A DNA stretch of 64,000 nt, from the NCBI GenBank assembly GCA_017416485.1, contig JAFQCH010000006.1, positions 1 through 64,000 on the forward strand, in the 5' to 3' direction. Positions 8,266 through 15,602 of this stretch are shown piece after piece. Below the pieces are notes generated by a model. The model saw only the letters and a list, made by a program, of their open reading frames with translations. It was not told where the DNA came from and made no database searches. Position 1 is the first letter of the stretch; every line of letters begins with the position of its first letter. Source of the DNA: Clostridia bacterium. GTDB taxonomy: Bacteria > Bacillota > Clostridia > Oscillospirales > Acutalibacteraceae. A program made the position numbers and the translations under genes.

Positions 8266-9111
8266 ATGATCGATCTCCCTTTGAAAATTGACTATACCGA
8301 TAAAGTTGTTGTAATCACAGGTGCAGGCGGCCTCATCTGCGGTGCCATGGCAAAAGCCTTTGCACAGTGCGGTGCCAAAGTCGCTGCCCTCGACCTCAAC
8401 GAAGAAGCCGTCAAAAATCTTGAAAACGAACTGACCGCAGAAGGCTTTGTCTGCAAGGGTTATAAGGCAAACGTACTTGACCCCGAAGCCCTCAAGGCAG
8501 TGCATGAGCAGGTCGTCGCTGACCTCGGCAAGTGCGACATTCTTGTCAACGGTGCAGGCGGCAACAACCCCAGAGCCACCACCGACAATGAATATCAGCA
8601 CGAGCACAAGGAAGGCGGCAAATCCTTCTTTGACCTGGATGCCGACGGTGTGGACTTCGTGTTCAAACTCAATTTCCAGGGTGCATTGCTGCCCACGCAG
8701 GCATTTGCCGTGGATATGGTCGAAAAGCAGGCAGGCTGCATTCTGAACATTTCGTCCATGAATGCTTATACTCCGCTGACCAAAATCCCCGCCTACTCCG
8801 CCGCAAAGGCAGGTATTTCCAACTTCACCCAGTGGCTTGCCACGCACTTCGCAGGCACGGGCATCCGTTGCAATGCCATTGCCCCCGGTTTCCTTGTGTC
8901 TTCGCAGAACAGAGGACTGCTGTTCAATGCCGACGGCACACCGACCGCCCGTTCGGCAAAGATTCTGAACGGCACACCGACCCACCGCTATGTTGATGCA
9001 AGCGAACTGCTCGGCGCGACGCTGTTCCTGTGCGACGATAAATCCGCTTCTGCCGTTACGGGCGTTGTCATGCCCATCGACGCAGGCTTCTCCGCATATT
9101 GTGGCGTATAA
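8266..9111 (+). CDS. uxuB: SDR-type D-mannonate oxidoreductase (fructuronate reductase)
   Basis: A 281-aa short-chain dehydrogenase. The Rossmann motif is VITGAGGLICGAMAKAF (Gly-rich, about residues 17-33), the NAG motif is NGAGGNNP and the catalytic Ser/Tyr/Lys are in ISSMNAYTPLTKIPAYSAAKAG. It resembles the Bacillus YjmF/UxuB type, which interconverts D-fructuronate and D-mannonate using NAD(P)H, and is unrelated to the long-chain UxuB of E. coli. Its position directly after uxuA (15-nt gap, AGGAGG site) supports the role. The exact substrate is inferred from family and context. Confidence 0.88.
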   Translation: MIDLPLKIDYTDKVVVITGAGGLICGAMAKAFAQCGAKVAALDLNEEAVKNLENELTAEGFVCKGYKANVLDPEALKAVHEQVVADLGKCDILVNGAGGNNPRATTDNEYQHEHKEGGKSFFDLDADGVDFVFKLNFQGALLPTQAFAVDMVEKQAGCILNISSMNAYTPLTKIPAYSAAKAGISNFTQWLATHFAGTGIRCNAIAPGFLVSSQNRGLLFNADGTPTARSAKILNGTPTHRYVDASELLGATLFLCDDKSASAVTGVVMPIDAGFSAYCGV

Positions 9112-9128
9112 TCAGGAGGTAAAAAACT

Positions 9129-9755
9129 ATGACCGTTATTGACAGACTTGCCCGTTCGGGCATTGTGCCCGTTGTTGTATTGGACGACGCAAAGGATGCC
9201 GTTCCCACCGCTGAAGCAATGCTCAAAGGCGGCATTGACGTTATGGAAATTACTTTCCGCACTGCCGCTGCGGCAGATTCCATCAAAGCCGTTGCCGAAA
9301 ACTGCCCCGATATGCTCGTGGGTGCCGGCACGGTGTTGACCATGGAGCAGTGCAAAAAGGCTGTGGAAATGGGGGCAAAGTTCATCGTGTCCCCCGGGTT
9401 CGATGCCGAAATCGTCTCTTGGTGCATTGAAAACAATATTGCCGTCACCCCCGGCTGTGTAACACCAACCGAAATCACCGCCGCTATCAAGCTGGGACTT
9501 AATATCATCAAATTTTTCCCTGCCAACGTATACGGGGGCTTAAATGCCATGAAAAACCTTGCCGCACCCTTTGTCGGCATCAAATTCATGCCCACGGGCG
9601 GCATCAACACGCAGAATCTGCGTGAATACATTGACGCACCGTTCATTCATGCCGTCGGCGGCAGCTGGGTCTGCCCGAAGGCTGACATTGCGGCAGGCAA
9701 TTTTGAAAAAATCACCGCCCTTTGCGCCGAAGCACGCAAGGCAGCATTTGATTGA
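9129..9755 (+). CDS. eda: KDPG/KHG aldolase
   Basis: A 208-aa class I aldolase that cleaves 2-keto-3-deoxy-6-phosphogluconate to pyruvate and glyceraldehyde-3-phosphate. Family signatures are present: GIPVV-like SGIVPVVVLDD, GIDVMEITFRT (Glu general base region), VGAGTVL, FIVSPGFD, TPGCVTPTEI and the Schiff-base lysine in IIKFFPANVYGG, then FMPTGGI. Length is typical. The start has AGGAGG upstream, 17 nt after uxuB. It completes uronate catabolism after KDG kinase. Confidence 0.95.
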   Translation: MTVIDRLARSGIVPVVVLDDAKDAVPTAEAMLKGGIDVMEITFRTAAAADSIKAVAENCPDMLVGAGTVLTMEQCKKAVEMGAKFIVSPGFDAEIVSWCIENNIAVTPGCVTPTEITAAIKLGLNIIKFFPANVYGGLNAMKNLAAPFVGIKFMPTGGINTQNLREYIDAPFIHAVGGSWVCPKADIAAGNFEKITALCAEARKAAFD

Positions 9756-9770
9756 TAGGGAGAGAAAGAC

Positions 9771-10115
9771 ATGCCTTATATTAAAGTAACAACCACCGCA
9801 AAGGTGGCACCGCAGACAGCGGAAAACTTAAAAGCCGATTTCGGCAAAGCGATCGAAAATTTCCCCGGCAAAAGCGAACAGTGGCTGATGGTTGCCGTGC
9901 AGGACAATGTACCGATGTGGATCCGCGGCGACAATTCCGCTGACACCGCCATGGTGGATGTGGAACTGCTCGGCAGTGTCAATGCGGATGCAAGCAACAA
10001 AATGACCGCCGATGTGTGCGATATTCTCGCAAAGCATCTCGGCATTGCCCCCGATCGCGTGTATGTGAAATACACAGGCTATTCCACCTGGGGTTGGAAC
10101 GGCGGAAACTTTTAA
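9771..10115 (+). CDS. MIF-like tautomerase superfamily protein
   Basis: A 114-aa homologue of macrophage migration inhibitory factor. The protein begins MPYIKVTT, so Pro would be exposed as residue 1 after Met removal, the catalytic base of tautomerases. Further MIF-like features are the SEQWLMVAVQDNVPMWIRG strand region, the VELLG segment and a C-terminal DRVYVKYTGYSTWGWNGGNF. It sits between KDPG aldolase and KDG kinase with 15-20 nt gaps, inside the uronate operon. A keto-enol tautomerase or isomerase role on a uronate or 2-keto-3-deoxy sugar acid is inference; such a gene is not a standard part of this pathway. Confidence 0.85.
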   Translation: MPYIKVTTTAKVAPQTAENLKADFGKAIENFPGKSEQWLMVAVQDNVPMWIRGDNSADTAMVDVELLGSVNADASNKMTADVCDILAKHLGIAPDRVYVKYTGYSTWGWNGGNF

Positions 10116-10136
10116 TTTCGGAAAGAGGATATGACA

Positions 10137-11165
10137 ATGGCAAAAGTAATTACCTTCGGTGAGCTTATGCTCCGTTTGCAACCCTATAACTATGAACGCT
10201 TCGTGCAGTGCGATCACGTTGAATTCACATTCGGCGGCGGCGAAGCCAATGTGGCGGTGTCGCTTGCCAACTACGGCATGGATGTCGCTTATGTGACGAA
10301 ACTGCCGACCCATTCCATCGGGCAGGCAGCTGTGAACAGCCTGCGCCGTTACGGTGTGGACACCACCAAAATCGTCCGCGGCGGCGAAAGAGTGGGCATT
10401 TATTTCAACGAAAAAGGTGCTTCGCAGAGAGGATCTGTCTGCATTTATGACAGAGCAGGCTCCGCTATTCAGAAGGCAAGTGCCGAAGATTTTGACTGGG
10501 ATGCAATTTTTGACGGTGCAGAGTGGTTCCATTTTACGGGCATTACCCCCGCACTGGGCGAAAACCTTGTGGAAATCTGCAAACAGGCTTGCGTTGCCGC
10601 AAAAAAGAGAAACATCAAGATTTCCTGCGACCTCAATTACAGAGGCAAACTCTGGACGAGGGATCAGGCAAGAGCCGCTATGACGGAACTTTGTCAGTAT
10701 GTGGACGTTTGCATTTCCAACGAGGAAGATGCAAAAGACGTGTTCGGCATTGAAGCGGAAGCCACCGACATTTATGCAGGCGCAATCAACCGTGATGGCT
10801 ACAAGAGTGTTGCCCGCCAGCTTGCCGACAAGTTCGGTTTTGAAATGGTTGCCATCACACTGCGTGAAAGCCGGTCCGCATTCGACAACGGCTGGAGCGC
10901 CATGCTTTATAATGTAAAAGAAGACGAATACTGCTTCTCAAAAAAATATGAACTGCACATCATCGACCGTGTCGGCGGCGGTGACAGTTTCGGCGGCGGC
11001 CTGATTTATTCGCTGATGAACGGCAAATCCACACAGGCGGCTGTTGAATTCGCGGTTGCAGCAAGCGCACTCAAACATTCCATCGAAGGCGACTACAACA
11101 TGGTCAGCGTTGCGGAAGTTGAAAAGCTTGCCGGCGGCGACGGATCAGGCAGAATTCAGAGATAA
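10137..11165 (+). CDS. kdgK: 2-keto-3-deoxygluconate kinase
   Basis: A 342-aa PfkB/ribokinase-family sugar kinase that phosphorylates KDG to KDPG. Signatures are the N-terminal FGELMLRLQP, the GGGEANVAVSLANYG motif (sugar binding), SCDLNYRGKLW and the C-terminal anion hole/catalytic base motif DRVGGGDSFGGGLIY. An ATG at 10131 overlaps the ribosome site GAAAGAGG too closely, so the ATG at 10137 (8 nt spacing, MAKVITFGE) is preferred. It is the last gene of the operon and is followed by a terminator. Confidence 0.92.
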   Translation: MAKVITFGELMLRLQPYNYERFVQCDHVEFTFGGGEANVAVSLANYGMDVAYVTKLPTHSIGQAAVNSLRRYGVDTTKIVRGGERVGIYFNEKGASQRGSVCIYDRAGSAIQKASAEDFDWDAIFDGAEWFHFTGITPALGENLVEICKQACVAAKKRNIKISCDLNYRGKLWTRDQARAAMTELCQYVDVCISNEEDAKDVFGIEAEATDIYAGAINRDGYKSVARQLADKFGFEMVAITLRESRSAFDNGWSAMLYNVKEDEYCFSKKYELHIIDRVGGGDSFGGGLIYSLMNGKSTQAAVEFAVAASALKHSIEGDYNMVSVAEVEKLAGGDGSGRIQR

Positions 11166-11171
11166 CACAAA

Positions 11172-11193
11172 GCCCCCGCACAGGGGGTTTTTG
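11172..11193 (+). terminator. terminator of the hexuronate operon
   Basis: Short GC-rich stem CCCCC/GGGGG (11173-11187) followed by TTTTTG directly after the kdgK stop. Confidence 0.75.
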
Positions 11194-11194
11194 T

Positions 11195-11420
11195 AAATGC
11201 AAAATGCACGAATGCAAAATGCAAAATTATAGGGTCGCCGGCGCTCCGATTATAGATTAAAAACAACTTTGATGTTAATACAAAGCCATCTTTTTTTAAT
11301 TTATTTGTATAAAGATTATTGCAAAATTACCATTATTCGCACAAAATAAAAATTTACATCTTCTATAAATGCCAACGCAGTTCCGATAATTTTGCATTTT
11401 GCATTTTCCATTTTGCATTC
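11195..11420. repeat. inverted-repeat intergenic element
   Basis: Left arm 11195-11230 (repeats of AATGCAAA ending AAAATTAT) is the imperfect inverse of the right arm 11386-11420 (ATAATTTTGCATTTTGC...). About 155 bp of AT-rich DNA with no gene lies between them. Each arm is itself a tandem of a 9-10 nt unit. The structure resembles a small non-coding repeat; no transposase or clear target duplication is seen. Confidence 0.6.
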
Positions 11421-11472
11421 AGGGCACAGCCCGACAAACCGCAATTTCCCTGTTTCAGAAAGGATGTTTTTT

Positions 11473-13104
11473 ATGAACACTGAAAAAATCAAACCCGCAC
11501 GCGGGTCATCCGTACACCCTGACCACATCATGCTGTCCATCAACGGCGATGCACGCCACACCATGACCGTGACATGGAGAACGAGCACCGATGTGGAAAC
11601 GGGCTATTGTTTATACAAAGAAATCGGCACGAAAGATTTTCTTCGTTGTGATGCCGAAAACCATATTTTTGAAAGCGACATTGACTGCAGCCGCATTTTC
11701 TCGGCACATATTCCGGATTTAAAGCCCGGCACAAAATATGTTTACACCTGCGGCAGTGACGAACACAGAAGCGAGGAATTCACCTTTGAAACCGAACCTG
11801 AAAACTGCACAAAATTCAGTTTTGTCTGCGTGTCCGATCAGCAGTGCGGATGGCCGTTTCTGACCCCCGACTATTCGGGCTTGTGCAAATTTTTAAAAGA
11901 TGTTCTTGCAAAACACCCCGAAGTGCGTTTTATTTACACAGGCGGCGACAACACCGACTGCGGTCAGCACGAACAGCAGTGGAACGGTCTGTTCAGTGGC
12001 ATTGCGGGCATTGCAGAGAGCATTCCCTTTATGATGACCATGGGCAACCATGATAACCGTGGTTTCCGTAACTACCGTGAACACAATTCAGAAGGACGTT
12101 TCTATGCCGAACCTGCCACCTTCTTCAACACGCAGTTCAAGGGTGCTTATGCCTCCAACGGCCCCGAGGGCTGGACACCCGAAAATTACACCTTCGATTA
12201 CGGCAACTGCCATTTCACCGTGTACGGTGTGAATGAACCCGTTCTGGTCAACGAATGGTCTGCAAAGGACCTTGTAAGCTGCGACAAAACATGGAAAATC
12301 GCATCCTATCACTTCCCCATCTGCTATTCCATTCCCGAGGGCAGCAACTACGATGCCTACCCGATGATGATGCAGTGCATGGAAATGAACGACCTGATGT
12401 TCTCGGGGCATGAACATAATTTTGCCCGTTCCTTCCCGCGACGCAACGAACAGCTCTATGACCGTCCGTCACAGGGCACGGTGCACTACACGCTCGGCAA
12501 TGCAAACGGACATCCGCCCGGGTCGCGTTCCATTCCCAAGGTATGGCACTGCGCATTCAACCCGCAGGAAGAATACCGCTATTTCTACACCATCGTGGAA
12601 GTGGACGGTAACAGAATGACACTGACTTCCTACTTCGATGACGGCAGAATCGTCGATCAGTGCACCATCGACAAGGACAAAGACGAAATCCGTCCCTATG
12701 CCGTGGCTCCCGTGTATTCACAGACGAGAATGATGTACAAAGGGGCAGAGCCGGGTCTTGCCGCTTGCCAGACTCCGCCCGAAAACAAGGACGGCACATG
12801 GTTTATCCCCGCTTCGGTGCTCTCGCACTACATCGGTGCAGATGTGCAGACCGACAAGGGAACAATCAGCATTTCGATGTACGGCACCACCGCCGTGTTC
12901 ACCGAAGACAGTGAAAAATATGTTGTCAACGGCGAAGAAAAATCCCTGTGTACCGCTGTTTACAGAGGAAACCGCGGGCAGCTGTATGTACCCGTGGATG
13001 ATTTCTGCAAGGCATTCAACATGAAATGGTGCTACGCAGAGCGTAATAATTTTATTTCCATCGAAAAAGAAAGCGAGGACAAACCTGTCCCCGCACAGCC
13101 GTAA
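11473..13104 (+). CDS. metallophosphoesterase, purple-acid-phosphatase-like
   Basis: A 543-aa protein. Residues about 10-110 form a fibronectin-like N-terminal domain as in purple acid phosphatases (MTVTWRTSTDVETGY). The metallophosphatase core follows with SDQQ, TGGDNTDCG, MGNHDN, ASYHFPICYS and FSGHEHNF, covering the usual metal-binding blocks. The C-terminal ~120 residues (from WFIPASVLSHYIGA) resemble the copper amine oxidase N-terminal-like domain. There is no signal peptide, although homologues with such domains are usually exported. ATG 11473 follows AAAGGATG. Substrate is unknown. Confidence 0.8.
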   Translation: MNTEKIKPARGSSVHPDHIMLSINGDARHTMTVTWRTSTDVETGYCLYKEIGTKDFLRCDAENHIFESDIDCSRIFSAHIPDLKPGTKYVYTCGSDEHRSEEFTFETEPENCTKFSFVCVSDQQCGWPFLTPDYSGLCKFLKDVLAKHPEVRFIYTGGDNTDCGQHEQQWNGLFSGIAGIAESIPFMMTMGNHDNRGFRNYREHNSEGRFYAEPATFFNTQFKGAYASNGPEGWTPENYTFDYGNCHFTVYGVNEPVLVNEWSAKDLVSCDKTWKIASYHFPICYSIPEGSNYDAYPMMMQCMEMNDLMFSGHEHNFARSFPRRNEQLYDRPSQGTVHYTLGNANGHPPGSRSIPKVWHCAFNPQEEYRYFYTIVEVDGNRMTLTSYFDDGRIVDQCTIDKDKDEIRPYAVAPVYSQTRMMYKGAEPGLAACQTPPENKDGTWFIPASVLSHYIGADVQTDKGTISISMYGTTAVFTEDSEKYVVNGEEKSLCTAVYRGNRGQLYVPVDDFCKAFNMKWCYAERNNFISIEKESEDKPVPAQP

Positions 13105-13120
13105 TAAAGCATACAAAAAA

Positions 13121-13147
13121 AGGAGCCGTTCAGTTCGGCTCCTTTTG
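13121..13147. terminator. shared bidirectional terminator
   Basis: Stem AGGAGCCG/CGGCTCCT flanked by A-runs on the left and TTTT on the right. It can terminate both the metallophosphoesterase gene (plus) and the SulP gene (minus). Confidence 0.8.
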
Positions 13148-13153
13148 ATTTCG

Positions 13154-14818
13154 TTATTCCTTTGCGGCAATTGCCAGTGCATCTTCAATGGTTGCAGGCA
13201 GATTTTCTTCGCCGAGTTTGGCAAGGAATCCTGCTTTTTGCATGACCTTTTTCGGATGTGCATTCACATGCGAAAGAATCAGGCGCACATCATTCTGCTT
13301 GCAGGTTGCAAGCAGGTCTTCGAGTGTTTTCATGGCACTCGCGTCGATGGTTGCTACATCACCCATACGGATGATCAGCGTGTGTGTGTCTTCCTCAACA
13401 GCAAAGCTGTTCAGTTTGTCCGTTGCCGCAAAAAACAGCGGCCCGTGAATTTCATAAACAATTGTATTATCGGGAATGTGCAGGGCGTTTACGTCTGCGC
13501 ATTCCTCTGTTGCATTCCAACGGCGGATGTGGGTCACATCGCTCATACGCTTCATGAACAGCACCGTTGCAAGCACAAGACCGACTGCAATGGCAACCAC
13601 AAGGTCAAACACCACCGTCAGCACAAAGGTGAGCACCATAACGATAATATCGCTCTTGGGGGAATGACGGCAGATGTGAATAAAGTGCTTGTATTCGCTC
13701 ATGTTGTATGCCACCATAAACAGAATGGCGGCAATGACGGGCATGGGAATCATCTTGGCAACGGGCATGAGAATGAGCAGGAACAAAAGCAGCACAACCG
13801 CGTGCACGATACCGCTTATGGGGCTTCTGCCGCCGTTTTTCACGTTGGCGGCGGTGCGGGCGATGGCACCCGTGGCGGGGATGCCGCCGAAAAGACCTGA
13901 ACAGATATTGCCGATACCCTGTGCAATCAGCTCGGTGTTGGAGTTGTGACGATCGCCGATCATACCGTCGGACACCACGCAGGACAGCAGTGATTCAATG
14001 GCGGCAAGCACGGCAATGGTGAACGCATCGGGCAACACCGCAACAATGGTGCCAAAGCTGAAAGACGGCAGAGACGGGGTCGGGAACTTGGACGAAAGAT
14101 CGGGATACAAAGTGCCGATGGTATTAACTTCAAGCCCCGTGAACCGCACCAGCACAATCCCAACAATGACCGCAATAATGGAAGGTGGAATTTTGCCGAT
14201 GACGGCACCGACCTTGCCGTTGATTTTTTTACCGAGCATGGGCCACGCAATGAGAATTGCCATGGCAATACCGCCCACAAGCAGAGCCTGCCAGTTGAAT
14301 GTGCCGATGGACCGGATGATGGCTTCCACTTTTTCGGCGGTTTCAATGGCATTGGTGCCGGGCGCAAAGGTAAGGCCGAGAAAATCCTTGACCTGACCGA
14401 CAGCAATGGTGACGGCAATACCCGCAGTAAAGCCCGTGGTGATGGTCATGGGGATGTACTTGATAAGCGAGCCAAGACGGAACACACCAAGCAGAATCAG
14501 GATGATACCTGCCAGAATGGTGGCAAGCACAAGCCCCGAAATGCCCTGTGTGGCAACAACCCCCGCAACAATGGTTGCAAATGCCGCCGTGGGGCCTGAA
14601 ATGTTAACACGGCTGCCACCGAAAAAGGCAATGAAAAAACCCGCAATGATGGCGGTGTACAAGCCCTGCTCGGGGGAAACACCCGAAGCGATGGCAAGCG
14701 CAATGGACAAGGGCAGTGCGATGATGGCAACAATAACACCCGCCACGATGTCATTGACGATCTGCCCCTTGCCGTAGTTTTTAAGGCAGACGAACAGTTT
14801 TGGTTGAAATGTTTTCAT
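13154..14818 (-). CDS. SulP-family anion transporter with STAS domain
   Basis: A 554-aa inner-membrane carrier. The membrane part shows the SulP signature ALPLSIALAIASGVSPEQGLY in TM1-2, then SRVNISGPTAAFATIVAGVV and about 10-12 hydrophobic segments. A C-terminal STAS domain starts near residue 440 (YEIHGPLFFAATDKLNSF, with TIDASAMKTLEDLL at the regulatory loop). Members carry sulfate, bicarbonate or dicarboxylates; the substrate cannot be told here. The start at 14818 has GGGAGA upstream and begins before the conserved TM1; an ATG at 14878 is too far from any ribosome site. Confidence 0.92.
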   Translation of the reverse strand: MKTFQPKLFVCLKNYGKGQIVNDIVAGVIVAIIALPLSIALAIASGVSPEQGLYTAIIAGFFIAFFGGSRVNISGPTAAFATIVAGVVATQGISGLVLATILAGIILILLGVFRLGSLIKYIPMTITTGFTAGIAVTIAVGQVKDFLGLTFAPGTNAIETAEKVEAIIRSIGTFNWQALLVGGIAMAILIAWPMLGKKINGKVGAVIGKIPPSIIAVIVGIVLVRFTGLEVNTIGTLYPDLSSKFPTPSLPSFSFGTIVAVLPDAFTIAVLAAIESLLSCVVSDGMIGDRHNSNTELIAQGIGNICSGLFGGIPATGAIARTAANVKNGGRSPISGIVHAVVLLLFLLILMPVAKMIPMPVIAAILFMVAYNMSEYKHFIHICRHSPKSDIIVMVLTFVLTVVFDLVVAIAVGLVLATVLFMKRMSDVTHIRRWNATEECADVNALHIPDNTIVYEIHGPLFFAATDKLNSFAVEEDTHTLIIRMGDVATIDASAMKTLEDLLATCKQNDVRLILSHVNAHPKKVMQKAGFLAKLGEENLPATIEDALAIAAKE

Positions 14819-14862
14819 ACTATTCTCCCGAAAAATATTTTTTTCGATTTTTTCCGTCGTAC

Positions 14863-14891
14863 AGTATAACGCATGCAAGGTCAGCGGTCAA
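14863..14891 (-). promoter_or_regulatory. promoter of the SulP gene
   Basis: Minus strand TTGACC (14886-14891), 17 nt, TATACT (14863-14868). Confidence 0.65.
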
Positions 14892-14944
14892 GGGAAATTT
14901 GTTCATTTTTAGCGGTTTTTGTTGATGTGAGTCTGCCTTTTTTC

Positions 14945-14973
14945 TTGCCATATTCAATAAATTATGGTATAGT
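14945..14973 (+). promoter_or_regulatory. promoter of the exonuclease-glycosidase gene run
   Basis: TTGCCA (14945-14950), 17 nt, TATAGT (14968-14973), 16 nt before the exonuclease start codon. Confidence 0.65.
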
Positions 14974-14989
14974 AAAATTTGGTGATATT

Positions 14990-15577
14990 ATGAGTATTCA
15001 GAATTATACGGTTTTCGATGTGGAAACGGCAAACCGACAGCGCGAGAGTATTTGTTCCATCGGCATTGTTCGCGTGGAAAACAACAAAATCGTCTTTCAA
15101 AAAGAATATCTGATCGATCCCGAATGTCCGTTTTGTGCCGACAACATTGCCATTCACGGTATTGTGCCGTCGATGGTGAAAAATGCGCCGAGCTTCGGGC
15201 AGTTGTGGAGTGAAATTGAACCGTATTTTACGGATTGCATTCTCGTGGCACACGGTGCCAAGGGGATGGATCTCGGTGCGCTCGTAAAATCACAGATGCG
15301 ATACAATATCCCCACACAGCCGCTTATGTATGTGTGCACACTTGAACTTGCCAAAAAATTGCTGACAAGGGCTGAATATCCGTCCTTCAGGCTCAATAAC
15401 CTGTGCGAGCAGCTCGGGGTAACACTTGAACATCACCACAATGCGCTGGACGATGCACTCGCGTGTCAGGGATTATTAGACTACTTCAACCACGAATATC
15501 CGCAATTCGTGGTACCCGCCATATACGAATTCAAAGAAAAAAAGAAAAAAGTGGTTGCGCAAACTTCATTGTTTTAA
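14990..15577 (+). CDS. DEDDh 3'-5' exonuclease with clamp-binding-like tail
   Basis: A 195-aa exonuclease related to the epsilon subunit of DNA polymerase III. ExoI motif is FDVETANRQRESICSIGIV (Asp, Glu), ExoII is ILVAHGAKGMDLGAL and ExoIII is HHNALDDALACQG (His, Asp). The protein ends KKVVAQTSLF; QTSLF fits the QxxLF pattern of beta sliding clamp-binding peptides, so recruitment to the replisome or a repair site is likely. ATG 14990 gives the family N terminus; the upstream GGTG is only a weak ribosome site and the mRNA leader is very short. It is 25 nt upstream of a glycosidase gene, an unexpected neighbour. Confidence 0.88.
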   Translation: MSIQNYTVFDVETANRQRESICSIGIVRVENNKIVFQKEYLIDPECPFCADNIAIHGIVPSMVKNAPSFGQLWSEIEPYFTDCILVAHGAKGMDLGALVKSQMRYNIPTQPLMYVCTLELAKKLLTRAEYPSFRLNNLCEQLGVTLEHHHNALDDALACQGLLDYFNHEYPQFVVPAIYEFKEKKKKVVAQTSLF

Positions 15578-15602
15578 TTACATATAAAAAGGAGTGTTTT
15601 TC

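Noticed and set aside
11195-11420. Repeat array considered as CRISPR
   Set aside because: The units are 9-10 nt, imperfect, and arranged as an inverted pair without equal-length spacers or cas genes.
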